Source: 14-2 sp963628035 (lineage in GTDB: Bacteria > Bacillota > Clostridia > Lachnospirales > Lachnospiraceae). Taken from it: a stretch of DNA of 64,000 nt. The stretch is from contig CAVGED010000123.1 of assembly GCA_963628035.1 (NCBI GenBank), positions 1-64,000 on the forward strand. Direction: 5' to 3'. The first letter of the stretch is position 1. Every line of letters begins with the position of its first letter. Position numbers and translations under genes: made by a program. The notes below the pieces were generated by a model that did no database searches, was not told where the DNA came from, and saw nothing but the letters and a program-made list of their open reading frames with translations. Shown piece by piece: positions 33,584-42,473 of the stretch.

Positions 33584-35410
33584 TTACTCCACCGTCACTG
33601 ATTTTGCCAGATTCCTGGGTTTATCCACATCACAACCTCTGCCCACAGCCACGTAGTAGCTGAACAACTGCAGCGGAATGATGGCCAGAGAGTTGGTAAA
33701 ATACTGGTTGGTCTGCGGAATGTAGATGACATAATCCGCTGCCTTCTCGATCTCCGTGTTGCCCTCGTTGGTCACAGCCAGCACGAAGGCGCCTCTGGTA
33801 CGAACCTCCACGATATTGCTGAGCGTCTTCTTAAACAGGCTGTTCTGGGTAGCCACGGCAGCCACCAGAGTCCCCTCCTCGATAAGTGAGATGGTTCCGT
33901 GCTTCAGCTCACCGGCTGCATAAGCCTCCGAATGCACATAGGAAATCTCCTTCAGCTTCAGGGATCCCTCCATGGAGATGGCATAATCGATGCCTCTTCC
34001 GATGAAAAACACATCTCTTGCTGCAATAAAGCGGTTGGCAAACTTCTGGATCTTCTCCTTGCTGGACAAAAGTCGCTCGATCTGCTCCGGGAGCTTCTTT
34101 AAGTCGCCAAGCATTCCGGCTACTTCCTGATCATTCACCGTCCCACGCACCTGGGCGAACTTGATCGCCAGAAGATACTGGGCGATAAGCTGGGCGCTGT
34201 AAGCCTTGGTGGTAGCCACGGCGATCTCCGGGCCGGCCCATGTATACATCACATTGTCTGCCTCCCTGGCGATAGAGCTCCCCACCACATTCACGATACC
34301 CAGAGTTCTGGCGCCTCTCGCCTTGGCTTCCCGCAGAGCTGCCAGTGAATCGGCTGTCTCGCCGGACTGGCTGATGATGATCACCAGGTCGCCTTCATCC
34401 AGAATGGGATCACGGTAACGGAATTCCGAAGCAAGATCCACCTCCACCGGAATACGAGCCATTCCCTCAAATACATACTTGGAGGTAAATCCGGTGTGAT
34501 ATGCCGAGCCACATGCCACAATGTGCAGCTTCTTCAGGCTGCGGATCTCGTCATCTGTCATCCCCAGCTCCTCAATCTCAACGGTTCCGTTCTTCAGACG
34601 CGGGCTTAAGGTATCACGCACCGTATTGGGCTGCTCATACATTTCCTTCAGCATAAAATGCTCGTAGCCGCCCTTTTCCGCTGCATTGATATCCCACTCG
34701 ATGGTGGTGGATTCCTTCTGGATCTCCTCCTCATCCACGTTGTAGAAGGTGATACTGTCCCTGGTAAGCGCCGCAATCTCCTCATTCTGGATAAAATACA
34801 CATCTCTGGTATATTTCAGGACTGCCGGAACGTCGGAGGCGATCAGATTACCGCCCTCACTCTTACCAATGATCAGTGGACTGTCCTTACGCACCGCATA
34901 CAGGGTATCCGGGTGATCCTTGAAGATGATCCCCAGTGCATAGGAACCCTCCACCCGGTGCATAACCTTGGTGATAGCTGTCAGAGGATCGCCGTTATAA
35001 TAATAGTCCAGAAGATGCGCCAACACCTCCGTGTCCGTCTCGGACAGGAACTCATAGCCCTTCTCCAGCAGCTTCTTTTTCAGCTTCAGATAATTCTCAA
35101 TAATTCCGTTGTGAACCACCGCAATGGTTTCCAGCTTATTGTAATGAGGATGCGCATTCACATCAGATGGCGCTCCGTGCGTGGCCCAGCGGGTATGGCC
35201 GATTCCCACCGTTCCGGGCAGCATCGCCCCATCATGGGTCAGCTCGCTTAAGACCTTCAGACGGCCGGCAGCCTTCTTCATATGGATATTCTCACCGTCA
35301 TACACTGCAATTCCCGCAGAATCATACCCTCTGTATTCCAGCTTCGACAGACCATCCAAGAGGATTGGCGCTGCCTGCTTCTCTCCGATATAACCTACGA
35401 TTCCACACAT
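33584..35410 (-). CDS. glmS: Glutamine-fructose-6-phosphate aminotransferase (isomerising)
   Basis: Makes glucosamine 6-phosphate, the entry to peptidoglycan and amino-sugar synthesis. The 608-residue protein starts MCGIVGYIG with the catalytic Cys2 of the glutaminase domain, continues with GHTRWATHG, and has two SIS isomerase domains (SQSGETADSLAAL and GRGIDYAISMEGSLKLKEI, quoted in part) and the C-terminal KPRNLAKSVTVE. The leader between the upstream glycosyltransferase stop and the ATG is only 77 bp; it has no glmS ribozyme but contains a TTCAGC/GCTGAA hairpin. Confidence 0.97.
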   Translation of the reverse strand: MCGIVGYIGEKQAAPILLDGLSKLEYRGYDSAGIAVYDGENIHMKKAAGRLKVLSELTHDGAMLPGTVGIGHTRWATHGAPSDVNAHPHYNKLETIAVVHNGIIENYLKLKKKLLEKGYEFLSETDTEVLAHLLDYYYNGDPLTAITKVMHRVEGSYALGIIFKDHPDTLYAVRKDSPLIIGKSEGGNLIASDVPAVLKYTRDVYFIQNEEIAALTRDSITFYNVDEEEIQKESTTIEWDINAAEKGGYEHFMLKEMYEQPNTVRDTLSPRLKNGTVEIEELGMTDDEIRSLKKLHIVACGSAYHTGFTSKYVFEGMARIPVEVDLASEFRYRDPILDEGDLVIIISQSGETADSLAALREAKARGARTLGIVNVVGSSIAREADNVMYTWAGPEIAVATTKAYSAQLIAQYLLAIKFAQVRGTVNDQEVAGMLGDLKKLPEQIERLLSSKEKIQKFANRFIAARDVFFIGRGIDYAISMEGSLKLKEISYVHSEAYAAGELKHGTISLIEEGTLVAAVATQNSLFKKTLSNIVEVRTRGAFVLAVTNEGNTEIEKAADYVIYIPQTNQYFTNSLAIIPLQLFSYYVAVGRGCDVDKPRNLAKSVTVE

Positions 35411-35487
35411 ATTTCTTCCTCCACTTCTATTTTTTACATTTCAGCCAGCCCCAATGGCACGAGCTGAACTGTTACTCACCTGAACTG

Positions 35488-36456
35488 TTACTTGTTTTCC
35501 CGTTCCCACAGCGCATGCCAATAGGCGGGACTCATGGTACGCTTTAATATCTGCTTTTTTCCCATGGACTCATAACGTATTCCGGCCCGGTAGCCCATAT
35601 ATTTCCAGGCGCTCTGCCATAATAAGTTTACTATAAGCCATGGCCGTTTGATTGTCAACAGATACCGGGCTGTTTTCTTCACCATCCGAATGCCTTCCGA
35701 CTCGGAGCGCACCCCGGCAAAGACCTCCGGGTGCTGCTTCTGGGAAACTGCCAGATCGAAATTCCTGCGGTACTGCTGCTTACCTGTGTAATTGTGGGAA
35801 TGCTGCACGATGGCCCCGGCAGCATAAGCAATCGCATAGCCTGCCATAACCGCATGTCCGGCATAGATCATATCCTCGTTGAATATCGTATGCTCCTCAA
35901 AGCCTCCCAGCTTATCATAGATATCTCTCCGGTATGCTGCGCAGACATTGGAGCAGAAAAAAGTCTTGATCCCAAGCCGCTCCAGATCCTTCTCAGACTT
36001 CACGCAGTCCTCCCCCGGATAATTAAAGCTGCGGGTATATGCTTCCAGCACACTGCAGTCCGGTCTCGCCGCCTGCCTGCCATAGACAGCAGCCACCGCA
36101 TCACCTGCAAACGGTTCCATCAGCCGCTCCACCAGGTTCTGATCCATCGGCATAGCGTCCTGGGTCATGCAGATAAAATACGGTGTCCGGGATCTTGCCA
36201 CGGCCAGCCGCCTGGTACCGCCGTGGTCGAAATCCTTCTTCGACACATGGAAGATCTCCAGCTCCAAGGACAAATGCTCCAGGAAATCCGTCATTTCCTG
36301 CTGCTCTATATATTCCTCCCACAGCTTCTGCTCTGTATTGGCAATGATCACTTTATGAATAACAAATGTCTGCTCCTGCAATCTCTGCAAGAGCAGACGA
36401 AGTGTTTCATCCGGTCTGTATACGGGGATAATGACATCCACCATTCGATTTTCCAT
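35488..36456 (-). CDS. Glycosyltransferase family 2 (rhamnosyltransferase-like)
   Basis: GT-A fold enzyme of surface polysaccharide synthesis. The 322-residue protein has MVDVIIPVYRPDETL at the start, the metal region FICMTQDAMPMDQ, and NEDMIYAGHAVMAGY as the catalytic acidic motif. The order and the YPGEDCVKS and KTFFCSNVCAAYRR segments resemble rhamnosyltransferases of wall rhamnans. ATG 36456 has AAAGGG 6 nt upstream; a TTG at 36462 is possible. It opens the downstream end of the first glycan block and is followed by the glmS leader. Confidence 0.85.
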   Translation of the reverse strand: MENRMVDVIIPVYRPDETLRLLLQRLQEQTFVIHKVIIANTEQKLWEEYIEQQEMTDFLEHLSLELEIFHVSKKDFDHGGTRRLAVARSRTPYFICMTQDAMPMDQNLVERLMEPFAGDAVAAVYGRQAARPDCSVLEAYTRSFNYPGEDCVKSEKDLERLGIKTFFCSNVCAAYRRDIYDKLGGFEEHTIFNEDMIYAGHAVMAGYAIAYAAGAIVQHSHNYTGKQQYRRNFDLAVSQKQHPEVFAGVRSESEGIRMVKKTARYLLTIKRPWLIVNLLWQSAWKYMGYRAGIRYESMGKKQILKRTMSPAYWHALWERENK

Positions 36457-36510
36457 TGGCAACCCTTTCCTTAAAATATCTCAGGATCCTGTTACAACAT
36501 CTTTTTTATA

Positions 36511-37602
36511 CTAGTTCGATCCGTTCCCCGTAGTCTCTTTCCTCTTTAGCCCGGTATCCTTCACGATCTGATCGCTGATCTGCTGCACCGTATAGGACAC
36601 CTCATAGTCTTCGTTTTCAAAAAGGAATTTATGAAGCTCCTCCACATTGTAAGCAAGATCCACCGGAGCCACACAGTCCAGAGCATAACCCAGATTTACT
36701 CCCTGCTTTTCAAATGGGAAGCCTGTATTCTCACCCAGATGGTAGCTGAAGGCATCCTTTGCCAGCAGCAGAAGCTCCGCGCTGGTGAAGCTTGTCTTGA
36801 TCTTGGGGAAGATCTCATCGATCAGGTTGTTGATGGTCATGATGTCTGACTGCAACGCCTTCTCCACCATCTTCTGAATCACGAGACGCTGACGCTCAGT
36901 ACGCTTGTAATCGCTTCCTGCCGTCTGCCGCACACGGGCATAGGCCGTGGCCTGCACGCCGTCCAGAAGGTAGGTTCCGCCCTTGGAGAGATAATTCGCC
37001 TTCTTGCCGGAAAGCCGGGCTACTTCCTCTATAAATCCAGTCATGGCACTGGCTTCCTGATTGGTGATCTCGATCTCCACGCCGCCCAGGATGTCAACCG
37101 CCGATGCCACTGCATTGAAGTCAAAGCTCACATAATCCTTGATATCCAGATCCAGGTTGACGTTCAGCATGTTCACCGCCTGGGTATATCCTCCGTAGGC
37201 GTAGGCCGCATTGGCCTTCCGAAAGCCATGCTTGCTGTCTGTCATATCCAGATATGTATCACGGTATACCGAGACCAGCTTCACTTCCTTGGTCTTCTCG
37301 TTGATACTGCAGATGATGATCACATCGCTGTTTCCCTCCTCGAAATTACCGTTGGAGCGGTTGTCCAGGCCAAACAGCGCGATATTCCGATATTTCTCCA
37401 GCACATCCACCGTCTGATCCTTGATATCCTCGTTGACCTTTTGATCCTCCTCTTTAATCTTCTCGCCGCTGTCCAGCTTCGACATCTTAATGCTGACATA
37501 CAACGCCGCCAGAACCACCAGCAGTACAATCAACTCCAGAATAAATACTATAACCTTCACTTTCCGCCTTTTTTTTGCGGAACTCTTCTTCTTTGCAGCC
37601 AT
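36511..37602 (-). CDS. LytR-CpsA-Psr (LCP) family wall-polymer ligase
   Basis: LCP enzymes transfer undecaprenyl-linked teichoic acid or capsule chains to peptidoglycan outside the membrane. The 363 residues have a basic N-terminus, one membrane helix (about 17-40) and the LCP domain with SVYRDTYLDM, the later YARVRQTAGSDYKRTERQ and conserved Asp/Arg residues binding the pyrophosphate. It lies between the initiating transferase and a GT2 gene, so it probably attaches the glycan made here. Confidence 0.93.
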   Translation of the reverse strand: MAAKKKSSAKKRRKVKVIVFILELIVLLVVLAALYVSIKMSKLDSGEKIKEEDQKVNEDIKDQTVDVLEKYRNIALFGLDNRSNGNFEEGNSDVIIICSINEKTKEVKLVSVYRDTYLDMTDSKHGFRKANAAYAYGGYTQAVNMLNVNLDLDIKDYVSFDFNAVASAVDILGGVEIEITNQEASAMTGFIEEVARLSGKKANYLSKGGTYLLDGVQATAYARVRQTAGSDYKRTERQRLVIQKMVEKALQSDIMTINNLIDEIFPKIKTSFTSAELLLLAKDAFSYHLGENTGFPFEKQGVNLGYALDCVAPVDLAYNVEELHKFLFENEDYEVSYTVQQISDQIVKDTGLKRKETTGNGSN

Positions 37603-37619
37603 ATGTTTTTCCTCTCATG

Positions 37620-39065
37620 CTAATAAGCATTTTTATTAATAAAACCTCTGAAGACCGTGAGGAACAGGATCTTGATATCCAGCCCCACTGTCCAGTTCTC
37701 AATATAATACAGATCGTGTTCGATCCGCTTGCGGATGGAGGTGTCGCCCCGGTAGCCGTTGACCTGCGCCCAGCCGGTCATACCCGGCCGCACCTGATGC
37801 TTGATCATATACCTTGGGATCTCCTCCCGGAACTTCTCCACGAACTGTGGTCGCTCCGGCCTGGGTCCGATCAGACTCATATCCCCCTTCAGCACATTAA
37901 AAAGCTGCGGCAGTTCATCAATACTCGTCTTGCGGATGAACTTCCCGACCCCGGTGATCCGCGGATCATTCTGCACGGTCCAGCACTTCTTCTCCTGCTT
38001 CTCGTCCTGCACCCGCATAGAACGGAACTTGTACATCTTAAAAGGACGATTATGCCGTCCTACCCGCTCCTGCGAATAGATCAGCGGCCCCTTTGAAGTG
38101 CTCTTAACAGCAATAGCCGTCGCCAGCATCACCGGTGAAAACAACACAATGCACAAAAGCGAGCCAACCACGTCCATCACCCGCTTGATGAAGGCATTGA
38201 AGGTATTGCTCAAGGGCACATACCGGATATTGATCACCGGCAGTCCCAGCAGGTCCTCCGTGTAAGGCTTGGTGGGAATGATATTGTTGTAATCCGGAAT
38301 GAACTTGGTGTGCACGCCGGACTTCTCGCAGAGCGCCACGATATGCTCCAGCTTGTAATACTCCTCCAGCCCCAGTGTAATGGCAATCTCGTCCAGATGA
38401 TTTTCCGGCAGGATCACAAACAGGTTGTCGATCCGCCCGATCACCTTGATCCCCTTATACATGGTGCCGCGCTCAATATTGTCATCCAGGATACCCCGCA
38501 CGTTGTAGCCCCACTGTGGATTCGCAATGATCCGGTCAATATACTCCTCCGCTGCCCTGGAATAACCTACAAGCAGGATATGCTTCAGGTTATAGCCTTT
38601 TTTACGGATCTTACGCAGCACATACCGGATCAGATTCCGAACCAGTATATCCAGAACCACGTTCAGCAGATAAAAGTAAATAAGCATCTCACGGGAGAAG
38701 TCTCCCGCTGCGTTAAAGGGTCTCCCGGAGCTGTGCTCCATCACAGCGCTGTCCAGCAAAAAAAGGATACTGAAAAGAATGACAATACCCACCGTGTTTG
38801 CTTTGAATACATTCCATCCTTCCAGCCGCCGTCCCTGCACCCGCTTAGGGGTATAGAGATTGAAGGCGTAGTACAGCATAATGTACACCGGAATGATGAC
38901 GATCAAAGCTCCCATATATGCGCTGAGAGGAAGAACTCCTTCCTCCACTGAGAGAAAACCACTCTCAAACTTCAGCCACCAGGCGCCTGCATAAGCGCCC
39001 GCTGTCACCAGGGAATCGATCACCACATGGAGACGATTGAAGTTTTGCTGATTATCCTTAATCAT
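37620..39065 (-). CDS. Polyprenyl-phosphate glycosyl-1-phosphate transferase (WcaJ/CpsE type)
   Basis: First step of lipid-linked glycan assembly: transfers a sugar phosphate to undecaprenyl phosphate. The 481-residue protein has four to five N-terminal helices, a CoA-binding-like middle domain (LVGYSRAAEEYIDRI) and the C-terminal catalytic domain with SQERVGRHNRPFKMYKFRSM (quoted to 20), DELPQLFNVLKGDMSLIGPRP and RPGMTGWAQVNGYRG (in part). Glucose or galactose phosphate is usual. ATG 39065 has AGGTG upstream; a GTG at 39074 is also in frame. Confidence 0.93.
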   Translation of the reverse strand: MIKDNQQNFNRLHVVIDSLVTAGAYAGAWWLKFESGFLSVEEGVLPLSAYMGALIVIIPVYIMLYYAFNLYTPKRVQGRRLEGWNVFKANTVGIVILFSILFLLDSAVMEHSSGRPFNAAGDFSREMLIYFYLLNVVLDILVRNLIRYVLRKIRKKGYNLKHILLVGYSRAAEEYIDRIIANPQWGYNVRGILDDNIERGTMYKGIKVIGRIDNLFVILPENHLDEIAITLGLEEYYKLEHIVALCEKSGVHTKFIPDYNNIIPTKPYTEDLLGLPVINIRYVPLSNTFNAFIKRVMDVVGSLLCIVLFSPVMLATAIAVKSTSKGPLIYSQERVGRHNRPFKMYKFRSMRVQDEKQEKKCWTVQNDPRITGVGKFIRKTSIDELPQLFNVLKGDMSLIGPRPERPQFVEKFREEIPRYMIKHQVRPGMTGWAQVNGYRGDTSIRKRIEHDLYYIENWTVGLDIKILFLTVFRGFINKNAY

Positions 39066-39121
39066 CCTGATCACCTACTATATCTTACCGCAAGCACTTC
39101 AAGAAAACAATTCTATTTTTC

Positions 39122-40081
39122 TTAAAATTTCCTTAACCTGCGGACTGTATTTTTCCACAGCTCCGGTTGAAGCCTCCAGGAATTTCGAAGGCGTTCTCTG
39201 TCAAAATGTACCTTATTCTCCCTCCGGCAAAGGGCAAATCCCTGGGATATTCCCTGCCGATACTCCTTTCCCAATCCCTTGCGGGCAAAGAAAAGAAGCT
39301 TTACAAGAATCCCCAGCGCCAGCAGCGGGCTGTTGAGAATAAGCTGTGGTAATGGCATGTTCTTGTATGCCACATAGAGACTGTTTCTGGCGGAAAGACG
39401 CACCTTAAAGGCATTGTGCTTCGACCCTGTAGTAGCGCTTCCCCTGTGATACACCCGCGCCGCCGATGCAAAGCAGTTGATATAGCCGTACTGTCTCGCC
39501 CGGTATCCCAGATCGATATCCTCAAGGTAAGCAAAATGCTTCTCATCGAGCCAGCCGATCTCATCCAAAACAGCACGCCTGTAAATGGCTGCTCCGGCAC
39601 AGGCTGCAAATATCTCCACATCGCGGTCGTACTTCTGCTCCGGCTGTCCCTTGCCTCTGGCAAAGCCCCAGCCCAGGGCACAGTAAAAATCTCCTGCATC
39701 GTCCATAATCCGGCGATTGGCAAAATCTATCATCTTGGCCTGGCAGGAAAAGATCCGGTCTGACCGCTGTATCGCTGCCAGCAACGCCTCCACAAACTCC
39801 GGTTCCGCCTCGGTATCGTTGTTTAAAAGGATCACATACGGCGTATCTGACGCCTTGATCCCACGGTTTACCGCCACACAGAAACCATAATTCTTATCCA
39901 GCGGAAGAACACGGACTTCGGGACAATTCTCCGCAAGCCACGTAAGGCTTCCGTCCGTGGAACCGTTGTCCACAATAAGAACTTCAAAATCCGCTGTGGT
40001 CTGCCGTTCAAGCGAGGACAGACAAGTCTTCAGGTAGGCCATTCCGTTATAATTGGGAATTACAACTGTCACTTCCGGCAT
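39122..40081 (-). CDS. Glycosyltransferase family 2
   Basis: The 319-residue protein has EVTVVIPNYNGM, DNGSTDGS and the DXD-like LLNNDTEAEP, followed by YLEDIDLGYRARQYG where the catalytic Asp is expected. It resembles rhamnosyl- and galactofuranosyl-type GT2 enzymes with a C-terminal amphipathic part. ATG 40081 has GGAG 7 nt upstream, directly after the stop of the previous gene, so the genes are coupled. Donor and acceptor sugars are unknown. Confidence 0.87.
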   Translation of the reverse strand: MPEVTVVIPNYNGMAYLKTCLSSLERQTTADFEVLIVDNGSTDGSLTWLAENCPEVRVLPLDKNYGFCVAVNRGIKASDTPYVILLNNDTEAEPEFVEALLAAIQRSDRIFSCQAKMIDFANRRIMDDAGDFYCALGWGFARGKGQPEQKYDRDVEIFAACAGAAIYRRAVLDEIGWLDEKHFAYLEDIDLGYRARQYGYINCFASAARVYHRGSATTGSKHNAFKVRLSARNSLYVAYKNMPLPQLILNSPLLALGILVKLLFFARKGLGKEYRQGISQGFALCRRENKVHFDRERLRNSWRLQPELWKNTVRRLRKF

Positions 40082-40083
40082 GG

Positions 40084-41076
40084 TCACTCTCCTTTGGATG
40101 CTTCACTTTCGAATGTGCATTCCTGCGGATCCCTTTCCGGGGATTCTTCTCCACAAAAAACGCTCCTTATGATATACTGCGGCGTATTATTGAGGTTGAT
40201 ATTCATACGCCCGATATACTCACCCAGCAGTCCAAGCATCATCAGGATGAGTCCGCCCAGCAGCAGGATCGCTGTCATAATGGAGCTCCATCCCGCCACC
40301 GGTTCCCCGCAGATCATCTGCCGCAGCACCACATAGATGCCATACAGAAACCCAATGCAGGCGATCAGGGTTCCGATAATCGCCGAAAACCGCAGCGGCT
40401 TCACGGAGAAGGCAATAAAGCCGTTCATCCATACCTTCAGGCACTTCACCAATGTAAAATTGGACTTGCCCTCTTCCCTGGGCCGATGGTCGATATAGAC
40501 GTTGGTGATCCGGTTGGTGGTCCGCAGGATCAAGCCCCAGATGTATGGGAAGGAATTGCGGTCCTTCTGCATCTCATCCACCACGAACCGATCCATGGCA
40601 AAATAGCTGCAAAGCCGCAGATCCTTCGGCTTGTCCAACAGGATCCGCGCCATCCAGTCATTGACCCTGCTTCCGAAGTTCTTGAACTTGCTGTGCTGCT
40701 TGTGGTGGTATTTGCCAAAGACCACATCCCAGCCCTCTTCCAGCTTGTCCAGCAGCTTGTAAGCCTCCGCCGCCGGATTCTGTCCGTCGTCATCCAGGGA
40801 AACAATATAGTCCCCCTTCGCCACGGAATACCCTGCCATCAGGGCACTGTCCTGGCCAAAATTCTTGGACAGGTTCACAGCTATTACCCGCGGATTCTCC
40901 CTGGCAAGGCGCTGGATCTCCCCCAGGGTATTGTCCTTGGGGGACGCATCGTTCACCAACACGATCTCGTATTCATATCGGTCATTTTTCAAAAAACAGC
41001 TGTCGATCTCTGCCACCACGTGAGCGATGGTATGCTCGGAATTGTAGCAGGGAATCACAAATGACAATTTCTTCAT
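40084..41076 (-). CDS. Dolichol-phosphate-mannose-synthase-like GT2 (GtrB type)
   Basis: Likely transfers a sugar from a nucleotide sugar to undecaprenyl phosphate. The 330-residue protein has SFVIPCYNSEHTI, LVNDASPKD and SLDDDGQNP (metal site) in the cytosolic GT-A domain, then two C-terminal membrane helices (about 230-255 and 265-290). This is the GtrB/DPM layout. A GtrA flippase-like partner is present nearby at 33137. It follows the transaminase gene by 10 bp. Confidence 0.88.
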   Translation of the reverse strand: MKKLSFVIPCYNSEHTIAHVVAEIDSCFLKNDRYEYEIVLVNDASPKDNTLGEIQRLARENPRVIAVNLSKNFGQDSALMAGYSVAKGDYIVSLDDDGQNPAAEAYKLLDKLEEGWDVVFGKYHHKQHSKFKNFGSRVNDWMARILLDKPKDLRLCSYFAMDRFVVDEMQKDRNSFPYIWGLILRTTNRITNVYIDHRPREEGKSNFTLVKCLKVWMNGFIAFSVKPLRFSAIIGTLIACIGFLYGIYVVLRQMICGEPVAGWSSIMTAILLLGGLILMMLGLLGEYIGRMNINLNNTPQYIIRSVFCGEESPERDPQECTFESEASKGE

Positions 41077-41086
41077 GGTTTTTCCT

Positions 41087-42214
41087 CTATCGATAGAACT
41101 CCTTTACTTTACTGCATACCCGGTATACATTCTCATCCGTGATACGATAATGCAAAGGCAGGCGCAGCAGCCGTTCACTCTCACGGGTGGTATAGCGATC
41201 CGTCCCGTGGAACACGCCATACTTCTTGCCGGCCGCCACTGTGTGAAGGGGTATGTAATGGAACACTGCACCGATCTCATTCTCCTTTAAGAAGGCAATG
41301 AGACGGCTGCGCTGCTCAATATCATCCGTCTTGATGTAAAACATATGCGCATTGTGCTGACAGCCCTCCGGAACATAAGGCAGCTCGATCTTCCCCTGCT
41401 CCGCCAGTTCTGAAAGCTCCCGGTAGTAAATATTCCACAGGTGCAGACGCTTATCGTTGATCTCGTCCGCCAGCTCCAGCTGCGCCCAAAGATAGGCAGC
41501 ATTCATATCGCTGGGAAGGTAGGAAGAACCAAAGTCTACCCACGTGTACTTATCCACCTGTCCCCGCCAGAACCTGCTGCGGTCGGTTCCCTTCTCCCGG
41601 ATGATCTCTGCCCGATCCCGGTTGGCGATATCACGGATCAGGATAGCCCCGCCCTCGCCCATGGAATAATTCTTCGTCTCATGGAAGGAGAAGCAGCCAT
41701 AATCACCGATACTGCCAAGCGGCACGCCCTTATAGCTACTCATCACCGCCTGGGCCGCATCCTCCACCACACCCAGATGATGACGCCTTGCAATGTCCAT
41801 AATGGTGTCCATCTCGCAGGCTACACCTGCATAATGCATGACCCAGATAGCCTTCGTCCGATCTGTGATGGCATCCTCGATCAGCTTCTCATCGATATTC
41901 ATGGTATCCGGACGGATATCCACAAACACAGGCTTTCCTCCGCGCAGTACCACGGCATCCGCTGTGGAAGCGAAGGTATAGGATGGCATGATCACCTCAT
42001 CGCCCGGAGCAATATCCTGTAAGATCGCCGCCATCTCCAGGGCATGGGTGCAGGAGGTGGTCAGCAGCACCTTGGGAGACTTCATGCGTTCCTCTAGCCA
42101 TGCATGGCATTTCTTCGTGAAATATCCATCCCCACAGATGTGTGCATTTTCCACTGTCTGTCTCATGTATTCAAATTCTTTTCCCGTAAAGGGAGGCTCG
42201 TTAAAATGAATCAT
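41087..42214 (-). CDS. rffA: dTDP-4-amino-4,6-dideoxygalactose transaminase-like (DegT family)
   Basis: PLP sugar transaminase that converts a dTDP-4-keto-6-deoxyhexose to the 4-amino sugar. The 375-residue protein starts IHFNEPPFTGKEFEYM like WecE/RffA, and shows TTSCTHALEMAAI, VVEDAAQAV (PLP-binding Asp) and FSFHETKNYSMGEGG with the catalytic Lys. The matching nucleotide-sugar genes (rmlA, rmlB) are not in the window. The start overlaps the stop of the small zinc-ribbon gene (ATGA). Confidence 0.9.
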   Translation of the reverse strand: MIHFNEPPFTGKEFEYMRQTVENAHICGDGYFTKKCHAWLEERMKSPKVLLTTSCTHALEMAAILQDIAPGDEVIMPSYTFASTADAVVLRGGKPVFVDIRPDTMNIDEKLIEDAITDRTKAIWVMHYAGVACEMDTIMDIARRHHLGVVEDAAQAVMSSYKGVPLGSIGDYGCFSFHETKNYSMGEGGAILIRDIANRDRAEIIREKGTDRSRFWRGQVDKYTWVDFGSSYLPSDMNAAYLWAQLELADEINDKRLHLWNIYYRELSELAEQGKIELPYVPEGCQHNAHMFYIKTDDIEQRSRLIAFLKENEIGAVFHYIPLHTVAAGKKYGVFHGTDRYTTRESERLLRLPLHYRITDENVYRVCSKVKEFYR

Positions 42215-42417
42215 TTTATGTTCTTCTTTCCTGCCGCATGAATGTACAGCCAGCTCTTCGCGTAATCAATACGCTGTCCGTCGTCCATAGCGGCATATTT
42301 TTCAAAGGTGATCCTGGAACGCTCCATGGGAAGCTCTCCGCATCTGGAGCAGAATACCTCTTTCTTCCTGGAGGCCGCAGTCATACGGCCACAGCCCGGA
42401 CATATGAATATTTTCAT
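42211..42417 (-). CDS. Small zinc-ribbon protein
   Basis: The 68-residue protein has two CxxC pairs (CPGC and CSRC) about 12 residues apart near the N-terminus, typical of a zinc ribbon, then a short helical tail with MDDGQRIDYAKSWLYI. No family is recognised. The stop overlaps the transaminase start in ATGA, so translation is coupled, and it follows the DUF2142 gene. No convincing ribosome site precedes the tandem ATGs at 42417 and 42420. Confidence 0.6.
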   Translation of the reverse strand: MKIFICPGCGRMTAASRKKEVFCSRCGELPMERSRITFEKYAAMDDGQRIDYAKSWLYIHAAGKKNIK

Positions 42418-42473
42418 CATTGGGGTTCACATCCGCTTTCTGGTTGCTGGTTGCTGATTCCCCTATTTTAGCA

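Noticed and set aside
35411..35487. glmS ribozyme
   Set aside because: Only 77 bp separate glmS from the upstream gene, too short for the ribozyme, and the conserved core was not seen.
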